From Suillus spraguei (taxonomy: Eukaryota > Basidiomycota > Agaricomycetes > Boletales > Suillaceae): a DNA stretch of 51,020 nucleotides. Every line of letters begins with the position of its first letter. Positions within the stretch are counted from its first letter, which is position 1. The DNA lies in contig JABCPU010000464.1 in the NCBI GenBank assembly GCA_016800925.1, positions 1-51,020 on the forward strand, read 5' to 3'. The translations under genes and the position numbers were made by a program. This document shows, one piece after another, positions 38,192 through 48,243 of this stretch. The notes beneath the pieces are model-generated. The model saw nothing but the letters and a program-made list of their open reading frames with translations. It was not told where the DNA came from and did no database searches.

Positions 38192-39072
38192 ATAAATATA
38201 GTCATAGACAGTGACAGACTACTTGCAAAGTACGTTATTCAAGTGGTCGATGATATATTCATTTAACCACAGATGGTCAAACAGACCTCAGATGTTGTGC
38301 TACTACCAATCGCCATGTCTATCTTCGCCCCTCGTGGCTAATTGAAAAATAATACAGTTGAAATTCTCGAATTCTCCTTTGTTTGATAACAGGCTGTTAT
38401 AAGTTTTACAGTATACACAGTACTCGTAACATCACATCACTATCAGTATCCGTGACGGTTCCTAATATACAAAAAGTTTATGACACCTCGACATCGGCGT
38501 CGAAAAATCGGGTATGTGTAAGTAGAGCACCTAGATGTTTTGTAACAAATTTGCTTTGATACGATATGGCGACAGGCCGACGATGTGTTTGTCATTCGGG
38601 TGCAGTGTTGGGAGGCAAGAGGCATGGCGTAGCCTTAGACTCCAAGTGTCAGCGTTGGGCACCAGGATGGTTAAATCTTTAAGTACGAATCCCATTGACT
38701 ATTAGGACAATTTTAGCAACAGTCAAGCGGGGCCCTTTTGTTTTTCGAGCTGCACAAAAAACAGCGGTAAGGGGAACAATGAATCCCAGCCAGGTCTGTC
38801 ATATGATAAGCTATAAAAGTAGTTGCAAGGAATAACCGGAGGTCCTTTATAAAGAACTTATCCCCAACAGAATCCGGTGTCTGATCAGTGCCCGAATCTA
38901 AGTGATCCCACGACCAATTGCTCAGACGGAGGGTGATGCTGACTTGGGCCTATCTGGAACCAGTAATAGAGCTTTCAGCCGGGTATAAAGGTCGCAGCGT
39001 ACCCTCAAGCTGTCGTCAGCCTCTATCAACAACCCTCTCTCAATCAATACTCAATAGAATCTTCAATCAACA
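38192..39072. promoter_or_regulatory. Promoter region of the beta-trefoil-like gene
   Basis: A good TATA box (tataaa, 38984-38989) lies 84 bases upstream of the ATG at 39073. It is followed by a C/T-rich and CAA-rich leader ending caacaATG, the pattern of strongly expressed fungal genes. No other gene is seen in this stretch. Confidence 0.6.
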
Positions 39073-39686
39073 ATGAGCAATATGATCCCCCTGGAAACTA
39101 CAGGATTTCCAATGTCCGGTATCCAAACCGGTACGTTTGCATGTCAGGAAATAAGGAATTTGTTGCCAACGACGCTGGTAATATCGTACGTGTGCATCAT
39201 CACAGCGGGGTGCTTCCTGTGCTCATCAATGTCCGTAGATCCAAGTGATAGTCACAGACCAGGTTCAGCATCTTGTGAATCTATTTGATACTGTGACAAG
39301 TGTGTACATTGGGGTCGACAAGGAGGTTGAGCTATCTGGCGTCGACAGATGCAAGGTTGCTAACAGCGTGAGATCATAGGATAACAAAGTCAAAGGTTAC
39401 CCTGCTCCCCGAGTGCTCCAGTTGTCCAGCGACGACGGCAAGAAATTTGAGTGAGTGCAGTCTTCGGTCCCCATTGTATCGAAAATTCAATTATCACCTT
39501 TATCCGCAGGATCCATGCAAAGGATGAAAACAATGTGTGGGTTCTCAACGATGATGGAAATTGGACCTACGTTTGTTTTCATCGCTGATCTTTTGGCTTT
39601 TTTTATGACCATCATCACTCCAGATCGTCCTTGAGCCAGCTCCCGACTCGAACAAGAAGTACTGGACGTTCGAAAATGTGGAATAA
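39073..39686 (+). pseudogene. Small beta-trefoil-like protein, frame broken
   Basis: The ATG context is excellent, but the frame of the ATG leaves the conserved frame at a run of five C (39087-39091). One base later the sequence reads GNYRISNVRYPNRYV and EFVANDAGNIV, a typical first hairpin of fungal ricin-B or protease-inhibitor trefoils. Downstream exons read VYIGVDKEVELSG, APRVLQLSSDDGKKFE, then after introns IHAKDENNVWVLNDDGNWTY and IVLEPAPDSNKKYWTFENVE with TAA. An in-frame TAG also occurs near 39378. The assignment rests on pattern memory, not a search. A related last exon lies at 35131. Confidence 0.5.
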
Positions 39687-40164
39687 GTATTTCGAAATTC
39701 AAGGAGACCCGAGTAGCAGCTGACAGCTGCTATTGGTCTGAACCGGCTGCATGGGAGAATATTTGTATGATTAGCGCATGGTCGTGATGTATACAAGATG
39801 TATCTGTGACTTTCCGTGGCTGGACAGCGGGTTGTGTTTGCCTGTCAGAGATGGGCCACCTCTACCAATTTACCTTGGTGTTATTGTTATCTCCTCTCTG
39901 TCTTTGCCATCACCCATGTCTTCCCCTCACTCGGCTCAGCGGGTAATAGCTGACTTCACACAAGTCGCGCTTGATTGTGCAATACCGCACCATGCAACCG
40001 GCAAGATGATGTTAACCTCACTGGATCAGTCACTGGTCCTCCCCATGGGGATGACTTGGGTGTCACCATCCATGTCACCTGCTTCAACAAAGCACAGCAT
40101 AAAATAATGTACAACGTACAATAATGAGGGTATAATAATGCCACTAGTTTGATCCAGGGGAGGC

Positions 40165-40440
40165 CGACTTCATCATGACTTGTGGGGTCACTTACAGAGA
40201 CTGGGGCATCGTATTATACATAAATGCAAGGAACGAAGACAGATTGATCAAGGGTGTTGCGAATGTCAGTGCTTTGACTAAGTTTGGGCCTCTGCTAACC
40301 TGGGTTCAATGGGTATTATCAAGGTCCTGACAAGACCCATTCCCTACAGGGTATATATAAAGCAGAACGCACATGCAGTAGAAAGTAGCCCGCTTCAAAG
40401 GAGCCGAAATGAGAGTGAGTTGAAAAGATCGTGTTAGATA
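40165..40440 (+). repeat. Repeat R2, second copy
   Basis: Counterpart of 32130-32400. It keeps the TATA box (40352-40361) and the block gacaagacccattcc. It is separated from AA9 copy B by the LINE insertion that begins just after 40494, whereas in copy A the same point is uninterrupted. Confidence 0.75.
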
Positions 40441-40494
40441 CATAAGGCACGCAGTACCACGAGTCAAGCCTTGTTCTATGATAATTATGAGGGA

Positions 40495-41239
40495 AGGCAA
40501 ATCTCCATCGCCCAAACGTCCGTTTTGTTCAAACATCAACGACATAGCCCCACATTTCCTCCTTGACTGCCCACACTATCGCAGGGAATGGCATATAAGC
40601 ACTAGGTCGTAACGCCATGTCCCTATCCTATCTCCTCTCAGATCCCTCCGCAACTCCTCACATTATCTACTTCGTTAACTCCACAAAGCGTTTGAATAAG
40701 ACCTTCGGCAAAGTACCTCTGCCACGCAAACCACCAGACTGACATAGCTCCGTAAATTTGTAGAACACTTGAACATACCGCTACTGCAAATCATCGCATC
40801 AATCTCCCATCCCACGTACCAACACTATGTACACCATGTACACCACCTGTACACCACCAACCACTCACCTACATGGAATCACCTCGCCGCTCCCGGCGCA
40901 TGTCAAGCACAAAGTATCGGCCACTCCTTCTACCCCAAGGACCATCCTATTACTATATGCTTGCGCCACGAATTCCTGTACCAACCAGCACCATGCGGCC
41001 GAGTACGTGTTAAGCTGCACATACGATAGACCAATCACCACGTATACAAAGTTGAAAGTCATTTCATGCATCGAACAGCGCGTCTAAAACGCCCGGCGGA
41101 AACGGCAGACTTGGGGTATGCCTCACATCAGGGCATTCGCGTGTTCGGAGATGCACACGGAACACTAGGGTCCCTTATACTAGATCGTAATGTCCTACAT
41201 AGAGTATTACTCTGCAAAGGACAGAAATTGGAATAAATA
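40495..41239 (+). mobile_element. 5'-truncated LINE insertion with target-site duplication
   Basis: The plus-strand frame reads CSNINDIAPHFLLDCPHYRREW, a LINE zinc knuckle. After a one-base slip it reads MSLSYLLSDPSATPHIIYFVN then KTFGKVPLPRKPPD and TGA at about 40742. A 490-base untranslated stretch ends in an A-rich tail (aataaataaaa). It is flanked by ataattatgaggga (40481-40494) and aaaatcatgaggga (41240-41253). The duplicate region near 32471-32486 has one uninterrupted copy (ataatcatgagagagg). It is therefore a real insertion after duplication of the segment. Confidence 0.82.
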
Positions 41240-41368
41240 AAAATCATGAGGGAGAGAGACGTCTCGCCAGTCAATATTCGCATTTGGTGCACACTGACGA
41301 GTCTCCGCTTGTGCTTCCGCTTGTTCCTGCTGTCTCGCTTGACAATATCCTCAATGGTGGAACGATCA

Positions 41369-42312
41369 CTACGCATGCACTGCCCTGTCGCCGTTGGACT
41401 CGGGGGTGGACATTACGAAACTTGCGACAGGAGGGCCAGGGAATATGTACTCATAGGGCGTGTTGAAGATCTGTGCGGTGATCAATGGTTAATTCATACA
41501 AGAATCAAGCGAGAAAATGGCTCACGTTTGGTATTAGGATACCAGGATCATCATCAGAATAACCACCAGGGAATGTGCACTCCTCACTCGACATCGGACC
41601 CTCAGTCTGGGAACCGCCAATTTGAAGTTGAATGCACGAAGGGTAAAACTGAGCGCCTCCTAGTGTCATCGCATTATGAAGGGAGATGATCTCCGACCGA
41701 AGCAGGTAATTTCCTGGTGCGAGAGTGTTCGGGATCGTCACATTTGCGGGAACTCCAGACACTGCGGGACACATGAGCACAAGTACAGCAAAGTATGCAC
41801 AGTACTAACTCAAGTTTGCTTGATACCAGGTACTGCCATCCGCCTCGAAACCGAGTTCGGATATCTTGAACCACTCAGCATTCGTCGAGTCGTATGTTAA
41901 GCAAGAACCGTCGCACTCGGCCATGTAGTGCATTATTGGGCCTGTGTCATGCGGCCACTGCAGACTGATGATCACTTGTCGATCTATGGCATTGTATGAA
42001 GTCACGTACGTTGCATGATCCGTCTATTTCTCCGACCCATAAAATTTCAAGCTGAGAGCCAGGGTTTGCATTTCCGACCAGAGAAGCAAACTGAGCGTCT
42101 TGTCCACAATTAAGGAACGGGTTGTTAGCACCCTGGACGGGACTGTTCGTGTTGACAAGGCGGATGATAGAAGGGGCAGGGGTTTCCACATTCAATTTAT
42201 TGCCCATGTAGACGGTGCCATCGATCGTCACCTGCTGTACAAAACCATGAGCTGAGACGAGAGTGGGGATGGCGAGGGCAAGGAGGAATTGGGCAAGTCT
42301 TCGAAACATCAT
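41369..42312 (-). CDS. AA9 lytic polysaccharide monooxygenase, copy B (tail deleted)
   Basis: Four exons, 42312-42010, 41957-41810, 41761-41526 and 41470-41369, join in phase to 262 aa, with the same intron positions as copy A. Signal peptide ends VSA before HGFVQQVTIDG. The second copper histidine is in WPHDTGPIMHYMA and the axial Tyr in AQFYPSC. After FPGPPVASFV the sequence jumps by deletion to the region corresponding to copy A's RRQGSACRS, in another frame. It ends STPESNGDRAVHA with TAG at 41369-41371. The Ser/Thr linker and basic end of copy A are thus lost, while the catalytic domain is complete and probably active. A TATA-like box lies at 42382-42389. Confidence 0.92.
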
Positions 42313-42454
42313 GGATGAGCGGTGTCAGGAAAAGAGAAGAGACGCGAATAAGGGCGGGAAGAGAATGAAAAGATAAACAGCTTAAATAAGGAGTTCGTTG
42401 AATAGATCAAAACATGTGGTGCCCTGACTTGAGACGACTCACCAATGATGTGGG

Positions 42455-43020
42455 TCCATTTCATTATATGATTTTCAACTTATTGGATGTTTTCCTCTTC
42501 GTATTCCTCTCTTTCGCCTCATCAATAAAAGCTGAGAAGTGCATGGAGTATGCGCAAGTTACGCGAGTTCCATTTTTTTAAGTCATTGGATGAAGTGATG
42601 CCTCTCAACGTTCTGCCGGCGTGGTTTCCGTGGCGTTGAGAAGAGTTATGTAAAGCCCTCCTATTATGCAGTAGCACTTGAGCATGCTTTGTCAGATCAG
42701 AACAGGCAAAAAAACAAGCCGCGAAGTAAATCCACAAGGAGAAGTGCACAGTGGAAAATCAACAACCAGTTACTTGTTGCGCCTGAAGTTGTCAGCACAG
42801 TTTTTCATGATTGACGATGCTGGTCTCGTCTACGGCGTCAGAAACTCAATACAACAACAAAATTCCCTGTTGATGAAATGGGCAACGTGACACGTCTGTA
42901 GCTGATTGTCTCCTTGAGCTGATTCGATGCGCTCAAACGATGGTCAAACTCGAGGTAAACGCAGATGGAGATATTGGTTTCTAGAGATACGCGAAGTCAG
43001 TTTTCAAGTTGTTTCCATTT
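42455..43020 (-). repeat. Repeat R3, upstream region of AA9 copy B
   Basis: Homologous to 33880-34440, with scattered substitutions and small indels. It defines the upstream extent of the duplicated AA9 segment. Confidence 0.8.
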
Positions 43021-43194
43021 AATCAACACAAAACTGTACTCGCATGTTCTTTTTTTTCATCCTATGTGCCGCCATCACACAAGCTGGATTGGGTCGTTTC
43101 TTCGATTTCATGGCGCGTGTTGCCCTTGGCATCACACACCAATATTGCGTTGAAGGGCATAAGTGGAACTTAAGCTGCTGCCGCAGTCTGGTCC

Positions 43195-43425
43195 AGAACC
43201 ACGGTTAGTGTTGTGGGCAGAAGTCTGTCATTCTGTTGCCAGGCGGCAACTGCCGGCAGTAGGTCGAAGGCACATAAGTCGGCAGAAGAGTCAATGTGAA
43301 TCTTATTTGTACTATGAGCAAGTAACAAATGTTTGGCATTCAAAAAGTGTGTGTCCAAGGGTCGTCCTGTTCTCACCAACCACTTGATCCAACAGCAAAA
43401 AGTTCCAAATTTTTCCGATCGCTAT
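43195..43425 (-). repeat. Dispersed repeat, inverted copy of 13.34-13.63 kb
   Basis: The reverse complement matches 13361-13620. It lies immediately beyond the AA9 R3 homology, so insertion of this element may mark the edge of the duplication. Confidence 0.7.
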
Positions 43426-44494
43426 TTTTATCGATACATGTATAGAAGGTCGCGATGATAGATACCTCAATATTCTTGACCGGAATGCTACAGTCCCAGA
43501 CCAGCTCACTTAGGAGTCCGTAACTATCTTGCCTCAAAGAACGGAAACCAAGCATTACTACTCCCACCTATCCCAAATGCAGATTCTGCCCGAACGCTCT
43601 CCATTGAAGGTGTTCGCAGTCATAATCCACGTAATGCTACCAACATCGAGCGTTATTTCTCGGGTCTGGGTGGGATATAACCTGTAAAGCGCTGCAACCT
43701 ATCAGTTCAAGTCTCTTAGCAATTTCTTGCACAAGGTGGATCACGAAGCCAGCACGTCGCACATATGCACACTCAACCAGAACATGGACTTGACATGGTC
43801 TTAGCAAACATACTTCAAAGGTCTTTTGCATGGGTGCCTCCGCTCACTGGTGACTCTTGCAGCTTGGACGACGAGGTCCAGAGTCGATGACGGATGAAGA
43901 ACTGCTTGAAGAATTTGGAGGTTTGAAAATGAGCTCTAGAATCACGCTGTGGCTTGCAAGTCAAGGGGATGGAGAAAGTCGATAAAGGAACCACACCTGC
44001 AGGATTATTGAAGAGATTGACGTGATTGACCGTGGGTCACAAGGCATAGAGGCAGTCTGGAACATCGATGTACTGTTGTCACCGGAGGGTGTAGCATCTA
44101 CTATGCAATAGCTTAGATGTCATTTTTGCCATGATCTTGAACTACTCTTCTAAGAACACGCGAAAACACTCAAAATAATTCTGCCTTTTTTTTTTTGGAA
44201 GAACTCGCCCCAAATTATTTCTGCCCCTGACTTCTCGTTCTCCGCACACCAGCAGACCGGAAAATGGTTAGGTCATCCCGGACGGTTCCATTCTGGTCCG
44301 ATCGGCCCGTGACTAGGGCAGGCAGTGTTTCACATCGTCTAGAGGATTCTGTGTGCGTCATCTGAGTGACAATTCTTGTCGTACAAAAAAGATCGACATT
44401 CGACTTCACAAAATCGAAGCAATTGAGTTTTTATACAATAGGTACTATTGTGTGTTCTTCAATAGCTGATCTCGAACGAAATATATACCTGATT
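43426..44494. other. Non-coding stretch, nothing recognised
   Basis: Short ORFs only. A run of ten or more T near 44190 and a C/T-rich part around 44270 are the only visible features. Confidence 0.4.
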
Positions 44495-44645
44495 CAGGTG
44501 TTCCCGGTAGCTTCATCCTTGAACAATTTACTCAACGGAAATGCATTCAGAATGACTCGAAGTTTACTACATTCCTCCTGTGCTTTCTTAGCCATGTGAG
44601 ACAACCGGCGGTGGCCATCTCATTCACCCATTCTTGTTCGAAGTT
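44495..44645 (-). pseudogene. Fragment of the DUF4238 gene 3' end
   Basis: It aligns with 44815-44970 of copy B and the same part of copy A: ttcaggtgttcccggtagc, cattcctcctgtgctt, accggcggtggccatctcatt. It corresponds to the last 50 codons and is riddled with small changes. Lying directly downstream of copy B, it is a third, broken copy of the C-terminal end. Confidence 0.75.
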
Positions 44646-44823
44646 CGTTCAATCAAGGGTTGACTACAGAAGATTATCTATACAGACACTCATACTGGCA
44701 GCGAGTCTGGAAATCGGTATCTCCTCAACGAGTACTCCTTTTATTCAAAAAATACATGTACAATCAAGGCGTCGGACCAGCAAGTGATTTAAAAGATCAA
44801 TCCGAACAAGCTAATTTAATCAT

Positions 44824-47264
44824 TCAGGCACCCCCAGTGGCATCTTCCTCTTCAAACAGCTTAAAGTTCATACCTTGCGGAAACCCATCCAGAATGAAGT
44901 CCAAAAAATTCCTTCTGTGCTTCCCCAACCATGCAAGGCAGCCGACGATGGCCATCTCATCTATCCATTTTTTAAGGGTGTGGCCTACAGTATCCCCTCC
45001 TAGTGACGGCTCATATCCCCGGAGCGATGTCTGCACTATCATCTTCATATTCGAGAAAAGCATTATTGAATGCTCTTCTGGCATCTTGTAAAGGAGCCGG
45101 GCCTTGGGTCTCTCGCGCGGCTGTGAAGAGTATGGTTCCGGCAGGGATCCCAGCATCGTGTGACCAAGACATTGGATCATAGAAGCCGTTAACTCGTAAT
45201 AGCCCTGACTGATGGGATTGGTAGTCGGTCCAGCCATACCGCATATTCCTCGTAATGAATATGCCATATGAAAACCGGAAGAAAAACTTGATGGTGAAGC
45301 GCGCTCATACATGAACTGTGTGAAATTCATAACAAATCTGTCTGCTGGAGTGTCTTTTTTGAATAGCCTTGACAAGATTTCGGGGGCCTCTGGGCTGGCA
45401 CACGAGAGCGCGTGCCACACTGCAGGGCTGCTTGACGCACGTGCAAGAAAGCTCACTACGGTGACTTCATCTTGGAGCTCTTCCAATACCCCTTCACCTC
45501 CAGACATCACTGCGCCCAGTCTGCTCATGCAAGGTATCATGAACCGGAAGAGTTGAGAAGACGACTCGTTTGAAATCGAAGGGAGTAAGGGAGCGAAACT
45601 GACGCCCTCTCCGACAGGCACATCATCCTCCGAATCTTTGCAGACCTTGAAAGCCTTCTCGACTTCTTGGCTAATTTCGTCTGCGAATGAAGTGGGCTTC
45701 GCTTTCTCCATGATTCTAAAGACTAGATGCGCCCTGTCATATGCCGTTTCGAAGCGCCTGCTACCAGTGCATAACTGCATCAGAAGCACATAGAGCACTA
45801 CATCAATGAGTGTAAGTGCGTCAACGTCCTGGTCGAAGACAGCAGCTGACGACTGTGATAGTGGGTGAAGAGCTGACACTTGTGTTTCCACAGTATTCGT
45901 CAATCGTGAAATGAGCGGAACAAGCAGCTCGCTCGCATGGAAATTGGCTGGTGAACTCCGGAATGCACGCGCGGTGCGGAGCATACTCTCTCTTGACAGG
46001 AAGGTCAAAGAGCCTGTCTTCCTTAGGTTGACTAACACAATGGAATTGAACTCCAATGTCTGGGGTCGTGACAGTTTTGCGATCTTGAACACAAAACTGT
46101 CATTCTCTCCTTCCTGTGAAGATCTGTACTGTGCAAGTGACATCGCGGATTGGAAAGTTACGTGGTTGATGGGTGTGCCGTAAATTGGAGTTGGTGGTGC
46201 TGGATTCACGTTGAGCAAGGTGCTCACAAGTGAATTTGGCATTATGTATTTTTTCATTTCCGGACGAGATATCACATGGCGCAGGACGATGGCAATGCGA
46301 GGGCTGACTACGAATATGCGGTGCAGGCCAGGGCAACCACCTGCCAGACCTTCCCATAAACCAAATGCGTTATGCGTGATGATAAATTCTTCCCCTTCCG
46401 CGGCTTCCCAGATACTGAAGAAGTACTTGTTCGCGTGAGTGTGATAAGTGTAAGCTGGGAAGCGTTCGAGATCAGATGGGTTATATGATTCAGTCGTCAC
46501 GTTATGAAGACCCTTTTCGCCGTACTTCTCTACGAGTTCTGCAGCATCTCGCATGATGTCAGAATGAGACGCGTTCAGATAGTATCCAAGGAAGTGTAGC
46601 CATATCTCGACGGGAGATTGAATACCCTTTGCCTTCATGAAGGACTCGATCAACTGACGGGCTCCTGCATTCTCCGGGTGATCCGCTTGAAAGTAGGTAC
46701 CGGAATATGATACATTGCGATAATGCATGATAAACAGGAACTTCCGTATGAGCTCTAGCGACCTCCGCTTCAGAGTGAAGGTACCTTGAGGAAGCGCTTT
46801 ATGCAAGTCCATGATAATGGAAGCCGCATGACGTTCAAGGTCCGCTAATTTCTCCTCTAGTTCGTTGATATTATGAGTGTTGCGGACATCCTGGTAGACA
46901 TTTGCTACACCGTAAACCTTTCCAATAGGACGAATGTCAAGGCTGCCGGTAGCGATATCATAGTAGTAGACATATTCAGGATCAACACCCGTGCGTCGAA
47001 ATTCTCTTTGTCGTTCTGCTTTAGACCTGCAAAGAATATCATTCAATGTCCTAATTTAGTGTCTACACGCAGAGTGCTCGAAAGGACTCTGAAAACATAC
47101 CTCACAGGTCCGACTTGGAATCGTCGCAGTATGAACCGTGGAATAAAATGTTGGTACTGTGTCGTAGGTGCGTGCGAATTCGGGGAGCTGTCTGTCTTCT
47201 GAGGTTCTTCTGCAAGGTCCGTTCTAGGTTGTTGTTTTTCTGTATTTCTGCGACGTCGTGTCAT
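44824..47264 (-). CDS. DUF4238-type protein, copy B
   Basis: Two exons, 47264-47101 and 47026-44824, join in phase (AG|G, Arg) to 788 aa. The N-terminal hallmark QYQHFIPRFILRRF is identical to copy A, and the intron is at the same place. The body is collinear with copy A, including RKFLFIMHYRNVSYSGTYF and FGLWEGLAGGCPG, and lacks five residues near residue 340. No stop or frameshift was seen, so both copies have been kept open, which suggests function. A 326-bp insertion lies six bases upstream of the ATG. The biochemical role of the family is unknown. Confidence 0.85.
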
Positions 47265-47269
47265 CCTGT

Positions 47270-47601
47270 ATCTTAAAGAGGCTCCGACTAGGAACAGGAA
47301 AGGGAGTCAGTCTTGGACAAAAATACTAGATTAGCGTAGTAGGGAACATACCTAGTAACAGGAAAGGAACTAGGTGGGGTAACAGTCAGAAAAATGTACG
47401 TAGAACCATGAATAAGAAAGCTCAAGTGCTCACCTTTGGACCAAAGGCTGAGGGAGATTACTCGACAGGGCAAGGAATTAATATGCTGATTGAGACGGAG
47501 AATCAAAAGTAAACGTGTACGAGGCGTGTAACAAGGGGTGATTCCGTATGTAAAAGAAAAGGGTGAGTACGTACGAGAGTGACGTCGAGAATCATATCTT
47601 A
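47270..47601 (-). mobile_element. About 320-bp insertion with 6-bp direct repeats, or a 5' UTR intron
   Basis: Compared with copy A, the sequence between the DUF4238 start codon and the R1 homology is interrupted. The insert is flanked by atctta (47270-47275 and 47596-47601), a possible target-site duplication. On the minus strand it begins gtaagatatg and ends ttaagatacag just before the ATG, so it also has acceptable splice ends. Confidence 0.55.
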
Positions 47602-47624
47602 CAGTTCAACGAATCTGGGGATTG

Positions 47625-47825
47625 AAGCCTTCAGACCTTGTCAAAGGGCTGAGGGCTGAACACAATATTATCTGTGGTACTATCATCAAAGGCCGTAGGG
47701 CACGTTGTACTATACCTTATGAAGTTATGTGATTGACGTTCAAATTCAAACTTCATTTCCACCAGTGACCGGTGATCACCGGCTATTCATCTATCATAGA
47801 CGAGGCTATTGAAGATAGTGAAAGT
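47625..47825. repeat. Repeat R1, third copy
   Basis: Matches the region upstream of DUF4238 copy A: gttcaacg-atct-gggattga, gaacac, atctgtgg, atacctta, atgtgattga and tagacgaggct-type blocks. It marks the right-hand end of the duplicated material. Confidence 0.7.
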
Positions 47826-48243
47826 TGCAAGTGTCGATATTATCATGTCTCTGTTGGATGGTGCCTGGCTTCACAAATCTCAATAAATGAGAAGGTCCTC
47901 CCATGATTGACTTTGATAATGAAATCCCAACTATCAACCATGGCAGATGAGTGAATTTTGCGATTGGAGGAAGTTCACCTTCCATGACGTCGGCCACCGC
48001 GCTCGCTACCTAGATCAGTAAAATGTCGACAGCAAGAAGTTAAATGAACGTTTGCGGCCAGCGCCGTACGGTAGTATTGTTACTACGCGCTCTCGGTGGT
48101 GGCTATGTTTGGTAACGTACATAGCAATATTGACATACGTACAATGCCCTTCAATCAACAACCTACCTGATCATCGACCCCCACCGTATCGCCATTCTCT
48201 TCTGAATATTCTCCTTAACTCATCGATCTCATTAATCCGCGCC
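47826..48243. promoter_or_regulatory. Upstream region of GNA1
   Basis: No gene recognised. A C/T-rich stretch at 48140-48240 precedes the ATG. A TATA box is not obvious. Confidence 0.4.
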
